Shown piece by piece: positions 1 to 4,479 of a DNA stretch of 5,061 nucleotides. The stretch is from an uncultured Candidatus Melainabacteria bacterium (GTDB lineage Bacteria; Cyanobacteriota; Vampirovibrionia; Gastranaerophilales; Gastranaerophilaceae). The notes beneath the pieces were generated by a model. That model ran no database searches. It saw nothing but the letters and a program-made list of their open reading frames with translations, and was not told where the DNA came from. The DNA is taken from positions 1 to 5,061 of the forward strand of contig CALEJY010000081.1 of the NCBI GenBank assembly GCA_937898445.1, read 5' to 3'. A program made the position numbers and the translations under genes. Every line of letters starts with the position of its first letter. Within the stretch, counting starts at the first letter, position 1.

Positions 1-438
1 GTTTACTGTGTTTTTCCATTCAGAATGAGATGATACTTTGTGAACTCCCATACTCAAAAATCCGACAGTCGGTTTGATGATAAATTGTTCAGGAAAGTCT
101 GAAATGTCTATTGTGTTTAATTCATCTAGTGTAATTTCTTTGAAAAAGAAGTTTGGATAAATTGGTTTAATCCCTTTTCTAAATTCAAACTTGTTTTTGC
201 AAAGGTTGATTAATCTTGCTAAATCAGTGTTTTGAAAATTCTTTAGAACCCAGTTGATAGAGTTTTCAGAGTTTGAATAGACTTTTACACTGTTTTTTGC
301 AGTGTTTTCGTCGATTAAATTTAATTTGTATTCTGATGAATAATCTTTTGCGAGTTGGTTTGAAAGTACTTCAAATTGATTTTTTTCTAAAGTTTTTAGC
401 ATTAAATCTGAAATGTATGGGGCTTCTAATATAAACAT
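1..438 (-). CDS. ATP-grasp domain protein, N-terminal part (runs off the left edge)
   Basis: The first 146 codons of a minus-strand gene are present; its 3' end lies beyond base 1. The start is ATG at 438-436, preceded by a good Shine-Dalgarno site (GGAAGGA on the minus strand, plus 444-450) about 5 nt away. Residues 1-100 are a mixed N-terminal region starting MFILEAPYISDL. Residues 118-135 (FIIKPTVGFLSMGVHKV) match the start of an ATP-grasp fold: the Lys of the IIKP strand (about residue 121) would contact ATP, and the following Gly/Ser-rich loop resembles the flexible loop over the phosphates. ATP-grasp enzymes couple ATP hydrolysis to carboxylate-amine (or thiol) ligation. The substrate cannot be told because the catalytic C-terminal half is missing. 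No signal peptide is seen, so the protein should be cytosolic. It is divergent from the 511 gene across a 72-bp gap. The fold assignment rests on one motif, so the exact family stays open. Confidence 0.75.
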   Translation of the reverse strand, partial: MFILEAPYISDLMLKTLEKNQFEVLSNQLAKDYSSEYKLNLIDENTAKNSVKVYSNSENSINWVLKNFQNTDLARLINLCKNKFEFRKGIKPIYPNFFFKEITLDELNTIDISDFPEQFIIKPTVGFLSMGVHKVSSHSEWKNTVN

Positions 439-461
439 ATTTATCCTTCCTTTTTTCTTTA

Positions 462-474
462 ATTATATTATAAA
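462..474. promoter_or_regulatory. Bidirectional AT-rich promoter core between divergent genes
   Basis: The 72-bp gap between the ATP-grasp and HEVEH genes contains overlapping -10-like boxes in both directions. Minus-strand TATAAT occurs at 467-462 and again at 472-467. Plus-strand TATTAT is at 466-471 and TATAAA at 469-474. Start points 6-9 bases downstream would leave leaders of about 15-30 nt, enough to hold the Shine-Dalgarno sites at 444-450 (minus) and 493-497 (plus). No convincing -35 box is visible on either side, so this is a tentative call. Confidence 0.35.
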
Positions 475-492
475 CACGCAAAAAATTTTTTT

Positions 493-514
493 AGGAGTTT
501 TATTTATGCTATGA
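493..514 (+). promoter_or_regulatory. Shine-Dalgarno site plus 2-codon start-stop ORF overlapping the next start
   Basis: AGGAG at 493-497 is followed after 8 nt by ATG CTA TGA (506-514), a complete Met-Leu-stop ORF. Its TGA (512-514) overlaps the ATG of the long gene at 511-513 in an ATGA arrangement. The Shine-Dalgarno spacing is better for the 506 ATG (8 nt) than for the 511 ATG (13 nt). A ribosome could start at 506, stop at once and restart at 511 by the coupling known for ATGA overlaps. Whether this happens is inference; the 506 ATG may simply be ignored. Confidence 0.4.
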
Positions 515-1665
515 AAGTTCAAAACTATCTAATTTCAAAGACTTCTCAAAAGTTCGTTGATTATTATGGTGGAGCAATTCGTTTGAGTAATGCAACTCCA
601 TATACTGTTGATGAGGTAATAATCGGCAGAAAAGGCAAGCCATTTGGGAAGGTTACGACATTTAGAGATAGCTTTGGAAGAATTACCGAGCGAGCTTTTA
701 ATATTAAACAAAAACCTTTAAAAAACAGAATTTATTCATACAATGATGGAATTGTTGGTGATAATGAGTATGTTGAGATAAAAACTGTCAAAGAATTTAC
801 CTTAAAACGTAAGTTTATAGATTTATATAGAAAATATCAAAAGCAATGTGCCAATTTAGGAATAAGAACGACTTTATGGGATAAAGATAAGGTGCAAAAT
901 AATTTTGTTGCTAAAGATATTAATAATGGGAAAAAGACAATCTCTATAGCAACTATTGAAAGTTTGGGGAATTTTGAAGGAGAACATTACCACGAATTAA
1001 AAGAGTTTCCAACGATTGTTAATGGGAAAATTGAAAAAGGCGATGCTAAAAGAATGTCGTTTGTTGTAGATAAAAATAATGATGTTGTTGAAAATTTAGT
1101 TTTTACAGATAATGCAAAAGCTCCTAAAAATGATACTTTTTTAGGATTTAGGTTGATGGATTTGCAAGAATTTAAAGAACCTATAACCAAAAGATTTTTG
1201 CGTGACAGAAATATCGATTACTTAGACTACACTATTGATACAGGATATATGACAGATGATTTTTCAGAAACTAGGTTGGGTTCATTTACGAATGGGAAAA
1301 TACTTTTTAATAAACTATATCCTTTTAAATCTAAAGCTCAATTTGTATCAACTTCTCGTCATGAGGTTGAACATGGTTGGCAATTTTTCTTAGATGCTCG
1401 AAATGGTGGGAAAAGAGGTGAGTATATGGAGCATTTAGGATGTTTGTTTGGACCGATAGAAAACAGAAAATTGAAAAAAGAAGCAAATAATTATACAAAA
1501 TCTTTGGATACTTATGTATCTTGTGAAGTCGATTATAAAAGATATCGAAAAAATTATATTGAGATAAAAGCTAATAAAGCTGGTTCAGAAGCCAAAAAAG
1601 AATACATAAATCAAGGCCAAGAAATCCGAAAAGAATTTAAACATATTCCGAAAGAGTTTTTGTAA
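511..1665 (+). CDS. Putative zinc metallopeptidase-like orphan protein (HEVEH motif)
   Basis: This 384-residue protein has no family I can name. It shows an HExxH zincin motif, HEVEH at residues 284-288 followed by GWQ. His284 and His288 would bind zinc and Glu285 would be the catalytic base. A plausible third ligand is Glu351 in a helix-like YIEIKANKAG segment, giving a gluzincin-like spacing of about 63 residues. The segment EYMEHLGCLFGPIENRKLKKEANNY lies between them. The N-terminal 230 residues look beta-rich and polar, with a DSFGRITERAF segment at about residues 53-63, and may serve for recognition or regulation. There is no signal peptide or membrane segment, so a cytosolic or non-classically exported product is expected. 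The start at 511 has AGGAG 13 nt upstream, and no in-frame ATG lies closer. The gene stands alone, divergent from an ATP-grasp gene and followed by a gene-free stretch. Peptidase activity is inferred; the reading frame itself is very secure. Confidence 0.85.
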   Translation: MKVQNYLISKTSQKFVDYYGGAIRLSNATPYTVDEVIIGRKGKPFGKVTTFRDSFGRITERAFNIKQKPLKNRIYSYNDGIVGDNEYVEIKTVKEFTLKRKFIDLYRKYQKQCANLGIRTTLWDKDKVQNNFVAKDINNGKKTISIATIESLGNFEGEHYHELKEFPTIVNGKIEKGDAKRMSFVVDKNNDVVENLVFTDNAKAPKNDTFLGFRLMDLQEFKEPITKRFLRDRNIDYLDYTIDTGYMTDDFSETRLGSFTNGKILFNKLYPFKSKAQFVSTSRHEVEHGWQFFLDARNGGKRGEYMEHLGCLFGPIENRKLKKEANNYTKSLDTYVSCEVDYKRYRKNYIEIKANKAGSEAKKEYINQGQEIRKEFKHIPKEFL

Positions 1666-1688
1666 GAGGTAAAAATATACTTCTTAAT

Positions 1689-1719
1689 CTTCAAAGATTG
1701 TTTTCGAAAATCTTTAAAG
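1689..1719 (+). terminator. Weak hairpin after the HEVEH gene
   Basis: CTTCAAAGATT (1689-1699) pairs with AATCTTTAAAG (1709-1719) with one C/A mismatch and a 9-base loop, beginning 23 bases after the stop codon. It is followed by TTGTAAAA and not by a T run, so it is a poor intrinsic terminator. It may protect the 3' end or have no function. Confidence 0.25.
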
Positions 1720-1784
1720 TTGTAAAAAAAGAAAAAAGAATTTTAATAAAAAGGTATTTTATTTCTCTTTTATTATATTATTAG

Positions 1785-1876
1785 CGCAACATTCTTTCGG
1801 TATATACCGCAACTTTATTGCGGTTCAACCGAAGCATTCTTTTGGTACTATCTTCTCAAACCGAAAGAAAATTGCG
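1785..1876. repeat. Nested inverted and direct repeat cassette
   Basis: Outer arms 1785-1801 and 1860-1876 are inverted copies matching at 15 of 17 positions, including a perfect 10-base core (TTCTTTCGGT / ACCGAAAGAA). Inside is a perfect 7-bp hairpin, ACCGCAA (1806-1812) and TTGCGGT (1818-1824), with a CTTTA loop. A second small hairpin pairs ACCGAA (1828-1833) with TTTGGT (1841-1846), with one G-T pair. The word CATTCTTTYGGTA also occurs as a direct repeat 44 bp apart, starting at 1791 and 1835. The element lies in gene-free sequence between the HEVEH gene and the tRNA terminator. It could be a REP/MITE-like element or a structured RNA; no coding frame of useful length crosses it. Confidence 0.6.
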
Positions 1877-1901
1877 GTTAAATTATTACTTATTTGCACA
1901 A

Positions 1902-1941
1902 ATAAAAAGTCCGAGAACCATTTAGTTGTCGGACTTTTTAT
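1902..1941. terminator. Bidirectional Rho-independent terminator (tRNA-Ser on minus)
   Basis: A perfect 13-bp stem pairs ATAAAAAGTCCGA (1902-1914) with TCGGACTTTTTAT (1929-1941). The 14-base loop can itself form a 3-bp AAC/GTT stem. The A- and T-rich stem ends give a T run in both directions. On the minus strand it starts 1 base past the 3' end of tRNA-Ser and should end that transcript. On the plus strand it could stop read-through from the HEVEH gene or from any RNA made across the repeat cassette. Confidence 0.85.
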
Positions 1942-1942
1942 A

Positions 1943-2032
1943 CGGAGCAGCAGGGATTTGAACCCTGGATGCAGGTTATACCCACATAACACCTTAGCAG
2001 GGTGCCGCCTTCAGCCACTCGGCCACTACTCC
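1943..2032 (-). tRNA. tRNA-Ser (anticodon GCU)
   Basis: The minus strand folds as a class II tRNA of about 90 nt. The acceptor arms are GGAGTAG (5' end at 2032) and CTGCTCC (1944-1950), with one G-T pair and G as discriminator base at 1943. The D arm is GCCGAGTGGCTGAAGGC. The anticodon stem is GCACC/GGTGT with loop CTGCTAA; the anticodon GCT lies at plus 1996-1998 and reads AGU/AGC serine codons. A long variable arm, as expected for tRNA-Ser, and a T arm with GGTTCAAAT follow. CCA is not encoded, so it must be added after transcription. The terminator at 1902-1941 follows directly. I see no duplicated tRNA 3' end in the window, so there is no sign of an integrated element here. Confidence 0.96.
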
Positions 2033-2046
2033 AGTTCTTTATTCAA

Positions 2047-2063
2047 TTTTCGCAATCCGAAAA
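2047..2063. other. Small hairpin in the tRNA-Ser upstream region
   Basis: TTTTCG (2047-2052) and CGAAAA (2058-2063) form a 6-bp stem with a 5-base loop, 15 bases upstream of the mature tRNA 5' end on the minus strand. It may be part of the tRNA precursor leader. There is no T run to make it a convincing terminator. Confidence 0.25.
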
Positions 2064-2138
2064 CTGCGACATGTGCATAAATTTATATTAACATAAATAT
2101 TTTATTTCGTAAAGACTTTTTTATTTTTTGCTATATTC

Positions 2139-2167
2139 TTGACGATTGGTGCTAAATAGAGTACAAT
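2139..2167 (+). promoter_or_regulatory. Sigma70-type promoter of the bifunctional nuclease gene
   Basis: The -35 box TTGACG (2139-2144) and -10 box TACAAT (2162-2167) each match consensus at five of six positions and are separated by the ideal 17 bp. Transcription should start near 2174, giving a leader of about 20 nt that includes the AAAGG/GAGAG ribosome-binding region at 2178-2189. Confidence 0.8.
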
Positions 2168-2193
2168 AGCATTACTGAAAGGTAGAGAGTAAA

Positions 2194-2709
2194 ATGATTG
2201 AAATGAAAGTTATGGGCATTGCCCTTGATACAAGAACAGGTTCTCCAATCGTTGTTCTTCACGATAAAGAAAATAGAAAAGCTTTGCCGATTTGGATTGG
2301 TTCAGCTGAAGCCAGTGCGATTATTAGAAAAATTGAAAATCTTTCTGTTGCACGACCAATGACACATGATTTGATTATTAATATTATTGAAAAAACAGGC
2401 TATACGCTTGATAAAGTCGAAATTAATGATGTAGAAAAAGATACTTACTACGCAACTTTATTCTTGGTGAATGAAAATGGCGAAACTTTGGAAATCGATT
2501 CTCGCCCATCAGATGCAATTGCGGTTGCAATAAGAGTTGATGCGCCAATATTTGTTACGGCAAACGTAATCTCAAACGGCTCTGTTTCAACGGATTCTGC
2601 AAAAGACGAAGAAGAAGCTCAAGAGTTCAAAAAATTCGTTCAAAGTATCAAACCTTCTGATTTTGCGAAATTAATGAAAGATAACGACCATCACGAAAGT
2701 GATCAATAA
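2194..2709 (+). CDS. Bifunctional nuclease domain protein (BFN / DUF151)
   Basis: The 171-residue product is a full-length member of the bifunctional nuclease (DUF151, BFN) family; characterised plant members of this family cleave both DNA and RNA. The N-terminus MIEMKVMGIALD followed by SPIVVL and ALPIWIG (residues 30-36) is the family's usual opening. RPMTHDLI (54-61) and the conserved block IDSRPSDAIAVAIR (101-114) then DAPIFV complete the domain up to about residue 125. A charged, Asp/Glu-rich tail (135-171) contains EEEAQEFKKFVQSIKPSDF, also common in bacterial members. No signal peptide or membrane helix is present, so it should be cytosolic. The start at 2194 fits the family N-terminus and the promoter at 2139-2167. 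It is apparently monocistronic and ends 1 bp from the stop of the convergent XRE gene. The cellular role of bacterial members is not well settled, and the nuclease activity here is inferred from family. Confidence 0.93.
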   Translation: MIEMKVMGIALDTRTGSPIVVLHDKENRKALPIWIGSAEASAIIRKIENLSVARPMTHDLIINIIEKTGYTLDKVEINDVEKDTYYATLFLVNENGETLEIDSRPSDAIAVAIRVDAPIFVTANVISNGSVSTDSAKDEEEAQEFKKFVQSIKPSDFAKLMKDNDHHESDQ

Positions 2710-2710
2710 T

Positions 2711-3025
2711 TTATAATTCGTTAATCATTTTGTATATAAATTTTAGTTTCTCATTGTCGAGTGTTGGGAGCTTTTTCTCAATATCTTCAATGAGAAATTT
2801 TTTGTCTAAAAAATGTGAATACTTAAAAATATCTTCATAAGATATATCAAGACTATCAAGGATTTTTTCAAGTGTTTCAAATGATGGATAATTTCGCCCG
2901 TTTTCTATTCTGCTCAAGTGTTTTGGATCAATTCCGACAATTTCCGCCAATTTGTCTTGCGTGAATTTTCTTTTTTCTCTAAATTCTTTTATCCTCATGC
3001 CGAGCAGTTGCTTTTTGGAAAACAT
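2711..3025 (-). CDS. XRE-family helix-turn-helix transcriptional regulator
   Basis: The 104-residue protein is a small DNA-binding regulator. Residues 11-66 form a Cro/C1-type HTH: RIKEFREKRKFTQDKLAEIV, GIDPKHLSRIENGRNYPS, then TLEKILDSLDIS. The recognition helix is around PKHLSRIENG (34-43). The C-terminal 38 residues are charged and helical, ending EKLKFIYKMINEL, and probably form the dimer or tetramer interface. I chose ATG at 3025 because AAGGGAG lies 5 nt upstream on the minus strand. An in-frame TTG at 3055 would add 10 residues but would put that Shine-Dalgarno site inside the gene. The gene is divergent from the pilin gene, and the shared intergenic region contains a palindrome suited to autoregulation. 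Its stop lies 1 bp from that of the nuclease gene. The DNA-binding role is secure; the target is inferred. Confidence 0.93.
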   Translation of the reverse strand: MFSKKQLLGMRIKEFREKRKFTQDKLAEIVGIDPKHLSRIENGRNYPSFETLEKILDSLDISYEDIFKYSHFLDKKFLIEDIEKKLPTLDNEKLKFIYKMINEL

Positions 3026-3072
3026 CTTATCTCCCTTTTTCTTACTTATATCCAAACAAACATATCTTTGTA

Positions 3073-3100
3073 ACTATATAAATATAGATATACTTGACAA
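3073..3100 (-). promoter_or_regulatory. Promoter of the XRE regulator gene
   Basis: On the minus strand, TTGTCA (3100-3095) and TATAGT (3078-3073) each match the sigma70 boxes at five of six positions with a 16-bp spacer. The -35 box overlaps the pilin promoter's -35 box on the other strand, so the two promoters are back to back. The start point would be near 3066, leaving a leader of about 40 nt with the AAGGGAG site. Confidence 0.55.
3074..3087. promoter_or_regulatory. Palindromic candidate operator in the XRE/pilin intergenic region
   Basis: CTATATAAATATAG is a perfect inverted repeat of two 6-base arms around a 2-base centre. Partial symmetry continues outward, and a wider ATATCT/AGATAT pair (3062-3067 and 3086-3091) overlaps it. 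It covers most of the regulator's own -10 box and spacer and ends 6 bp before the pilin -35 box. That is the position expected for an XRE repressor or activator site. Such short AT palindromes also arise by chance, so the operator call is inference from position. Confidence 0.45.
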
Positions 3101-3122
3101 AAGGTGATAATTAATACATAAT
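3094..3122 (+). promoter_or_regulatory. Sigma70-type promoter of the pilin gene
   Basis: A perfect -35 box TTGACA (3094-3099) is separated by 17 bp from CATAAT (3117-3122), five of six matches to the -10 consensus. Transcription should begin near 3129, giving a leader of about 36 nt that contains the AAGGTGA ribosome-binding site at 3153-3159. Confidence 0.75.
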
Positions 3123-3164
3123 GGTGACATGTAATAATAATTGATGGCGAAAAAGGTGATATTA

Positions 3165-3899
3165 ATGAGGGGCTACAAAAATCAATATGCTGGATTTACA
3201 CTTGCGGAAGTTTTAATAACTTTAGGGATTATTGGTGTTGTTGCAGCGATGACAATACCTACACTTATTTCTAAATATAGGCATAAAGAGTATGAAACAA
3301 GGTTTAAAAAGGCTAATTCAATGTTAGCGCAAGCAACTTCGGATTTGCCTATTGAGTATGGTAGTTGTGATGCAAGTAATGCTCAAAGTTTAAATGATTA
3401 TATTTTTGGCAAGTTAAAAAGTGTAAATTCAGGCTCTTTGCGCTCAAATGATATAAGTTATAAAGACAAATTTAAAACTTATTCTTTGCAGAATACAACA
3501 TCTGTTATTCATCCGAATTGTTTTGATAGCAGTGCCAATCAGGGGGCTTATAATTATATAGTTACTCCTGATGGAATAACATTCTCTTTTTGCACTAATA
3601 ACTCTGTGGGAAATTCCATAAGCGTAGATATAAATGGTGTAAACAAAGGTCCAAATGCTTTCGGGCATGATTTATTCTTTTTTAGAATATTGCCAGATGA
3701 TTGCAAACTTTCCTATTGGCAAAGTCAATGGCGAGATTGCACGGATGACGAAAAGTGTGATGAGTATTTTCAATGGACAGATGGAGTTTGTTCAAAGTCA
3801 TCAAAGGCTGGTGATAATGGCTTTGCCTGTACTTCCTATGCAATTGCAAACAAATGTCCGGATGATGACGGAAAGGGTTACTGGGATTGTTTGCCTTAA
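3165..3899 (+). CDS. Type IV pilin-like / pseudopilin protein, cysteine-rich
   Basis: The 244-residue product is a type IV pilin or type II secretion pseudopilin-like precursor. The leader MRGYKNQYAG is followed by FTLAEVLITLGIIGVVAAM. Cleavage by prepilin peptidase would fall after Gly10, leaving N-methylated Phe as residue 1 and Glu at +5, both hallmark residues. Residues 11-31 are the hydrophobic helix that anchors the protein in the inner membrane and packs the filament core. The globular part has VDINGVNKGPNAFGHD (154-169), a motif I associate with pilin-like proteins in this bacterial group. There are ten cysteines in the precursor, seven of them in the last 70 residues, suggesting a disulfide-bonded extracellular tip. 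The ATG at 3165 is chosen because AAGGTGA lies 5 nt upstream and it gives a standard short leader. ATG 3144 and TTG 3141 lack a site. No other pilus genes are nearby. It is probably under control of the divergent XRE regulator. Whether it is a major pilin, minor pilin or pseudopilin cannot be told. Confidence 0.9.
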   Translation: MRGYKNQYAGFTLAEVLITLGIIGVVAAMTIPTLISKYRHKEYETRFKKANSMLAQATSDLPIEYGSCDASNAQSLNDYIFGKLKSVNSGSLRSNDISYKDKFKTYSLQNTTSVIHPNCFDSSANQGAYNYIVTPDGITFSFCTNNSVGNSISVDINGVNKGPNAFGHDLFFFRILPDDCKLSYWQSQWRDCTDDEKCDEYFQWTDGVCSKSSKAGDNGFACTSYAIANKCPDDDGKGYWDCLP

Positions 3900-3923
3900 T
3901 TTGTTAAAAATGTAAAGATTTTT

Positions 3924-3960
3924 ATGAAACCTGAAATTGTATAGATTTTCAGGTTTTATA
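3924..3960 (+). terminator. Rho-independent terminator of the pilin gene
   Basis: AAACCTGAAA (3927-3936) pairs perfectly with TTTCAGGTTT (3947-3956) around a 10-base loop, and weaker A-T/G-T pairs extend the stem outward to 3924-3959. A short T run (TTTTATAATT) follows. It starts 25 bases after the pilin stop and 55 bases before the next gene. Confidence 0.75.
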
Positions 3961-3978
3961 ATTAGTAAGGACTAAATT

Positions 3979-4185
3979 ATGATAAACGGAATTGATAGAA
4001 TACAACCGAATAATATTTTCAAGGTCAATCCGGTTCAACTGTTTGAAAACAATCGTCAGAACAGAACCGAGAATAATCCGTTTAATTCTGGGCTTTTTGC
4101 ACAACAGACAAATGAGAGTTTTAATTTGAACCACCCAAGAACCGCCGGTGGTGCGCAAGCTAATAATTTGGATTTGCTTGCTTAA
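3979..4185 (+). CDS. Small Asn/Gln-rich protein of unknown function (68 aa)
   Basis: I do not recognise this 68-residue protein. The start ATG 3979 has a good TAAGGA site (3966-3971) 7 nt upstream, which supports real translation. It opens MINGIDRIQPNNIFKVNP. Asn is the most frequent residue and Gln is also common. Few residues are strongly hydrophobic, and there is no signal peptide, membrane segment or cysteine. It looks intrinsically disordered. A GG pair lies in RTAGGAQANNLDLLA near the C-terminus. It is placed directly after the pilin terminator and 87 bp before a second small Asn-rich gene of identical length, so the two may be paralogues or a functional pair. No clear promoter is visible between the terminator and the start; some read-through from the pilin transcript is possible. 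Confidence 0.7.
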   Translation: MINGIDRIQPNNIFKVNPVQLFENNRQNRTENNPFNSGLFAQQTNESFNLNHPRTAGGAQANNLDLLA

Positions 4186-4203
4186 TATTTTGTAATAAAT
4201 TCT

Positions 4204-4220
4204 GAAATTTTGGCAATTTC
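4204..4220. other. Weak hairpin between the two small genes
   Basis: GAAATT (4204-4209) and AATTTC (4215-4220) form a 6-bp AT-rich stem with a 5-base loop. Only TT follows, so it is at best a leaky terminator or pause site after the first small gene. A TTGGCA at 4210-4215 resembles a -35 box, but no good -10 box is correctly spaced behind it. Confidence 0.2.
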
Positions 4221-4257
4221 TTGTAAATAAATTACTTTATATAAATACAGGGAAATT

Positions 4258-4266
4258 ATGGGGTAA
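4258..4266 (+). promoter_or_regulatory. Two-codon start-stop ORF in the leader of the second small gene
   Basis: ATG GGG TAA lies 6 nt ahead of the ATG at 4273. AGGGA (4249-4253) is spaced 4 nt before the mini-ORF, so it could start there. The GGGG inside the mini-ORF (4260-4263) is the only Shine-Dalgarno-like stretch serving the 4273 start. A ribosome on the mini-ORF would therefore cover the site used by the real gene. This is a possible translational control element, inferred from layout only. Confidence 0.3.
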
Positions 4267-4272
4267 TTTACT

Positions 4273-4479
4273 ATGGGAATACAAAAGTTATTGGGAATTG
4301 GTGCTGCTCGCCAGACGCAAGGGGTTACAAATCCTTATCGCACCAATTACAGCGGAAATAATTTTATAAAAAATACTTTCAATTTTGGTGAAGCAAATCC
4401 AAACAGACCTGACACAAGAGTTGCCGCAAACGCATTGGGCGATCCCCAACAAGGTTGTAATTTGTATTGTTTAGTCTAA
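4273..4479 (+). CDS. Small Asn-rich protein of unknown function (68 aa), C-terminal Cys pair
   Basis: I do not recognise this 68-residue protein. It starts MGIQKLLGIGAARQTQG, then an Asn/Gly/Phe-rich middle (NNFIKNTFNFGEANPNRP), and ends with GCNLYCLV, where two cysteines are four residues apart (CxxxC). No signal peptide or membrane helix is visible. The ATG at 4273 has a weak GGGG site 9 nt upstream; the next in-frame ATG is absent, so this start is the only good one. The same length and Asn-rich makeup as the gene at 3979 suggest a related or co-acting protein, but I see no strong residue-by-residue alignment. Its stop overlaps the stop of the convergent 53-residue gene on the other strand. 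The short Cys-tailed shape could fit a modified peptide precursor, but no modifying enzyme is in the window. Confidence 0.6.
   Translation: MGIQKLLGIGAARQTQGVTNPYRTNYSGNNFIKNTFNFGEANPNRPDTRVAANALGDPQQGCNLYCLV

Noticed and set aside
987..1190. 67-codon minus-strand frame inside the HEVEH gene
   Set aside because: It lies wholly within a secure long gene, has no ribosome site and reads as a low-complexity Ser/Leu-rich shadow.
1785..1855. Short minus-strand frame (18 codons) across the repeat cassette
   Set aside because: It has no ribosome site and its sequence is fully explained by the repeats.
1785..1876. CRISPR array
   Set aside because: The repeats are short, mostly inverted and not regularly spaced, and no cas gene is present.
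1943..2032. tRNA-Ser as an integration (att) site
   Set aside because: No second copy of the tRNA 3' end, integrase or phage-like gene is visible in the window.
3121..3144. Seven-codon leader ORF before the pilin gene
   Set aside because: Its ATG overlaps the promoter -10 box, upstream of the expected transcription start, so it should not be in the mRNA.
3444..3668. 74-codon minus-strand frame inside the pilin gene
   Set aside because: It is a shadow of the pilin gene with Tyr/Ile-rich composition and no ribosome site.
3655..3915. 86-codon plus-strand frame overlapping the pilin 3' end
   Set aside because: It is out of frame within the clear pilin coding sequence and has no Shine-Dalgarno site or recognisable product.
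3949..4158. 69-codon minus-strand frame opposite the first small gene
   Set aside because: It has no ribosome site, whereas the plus-strand frame at 3979 has a good one.
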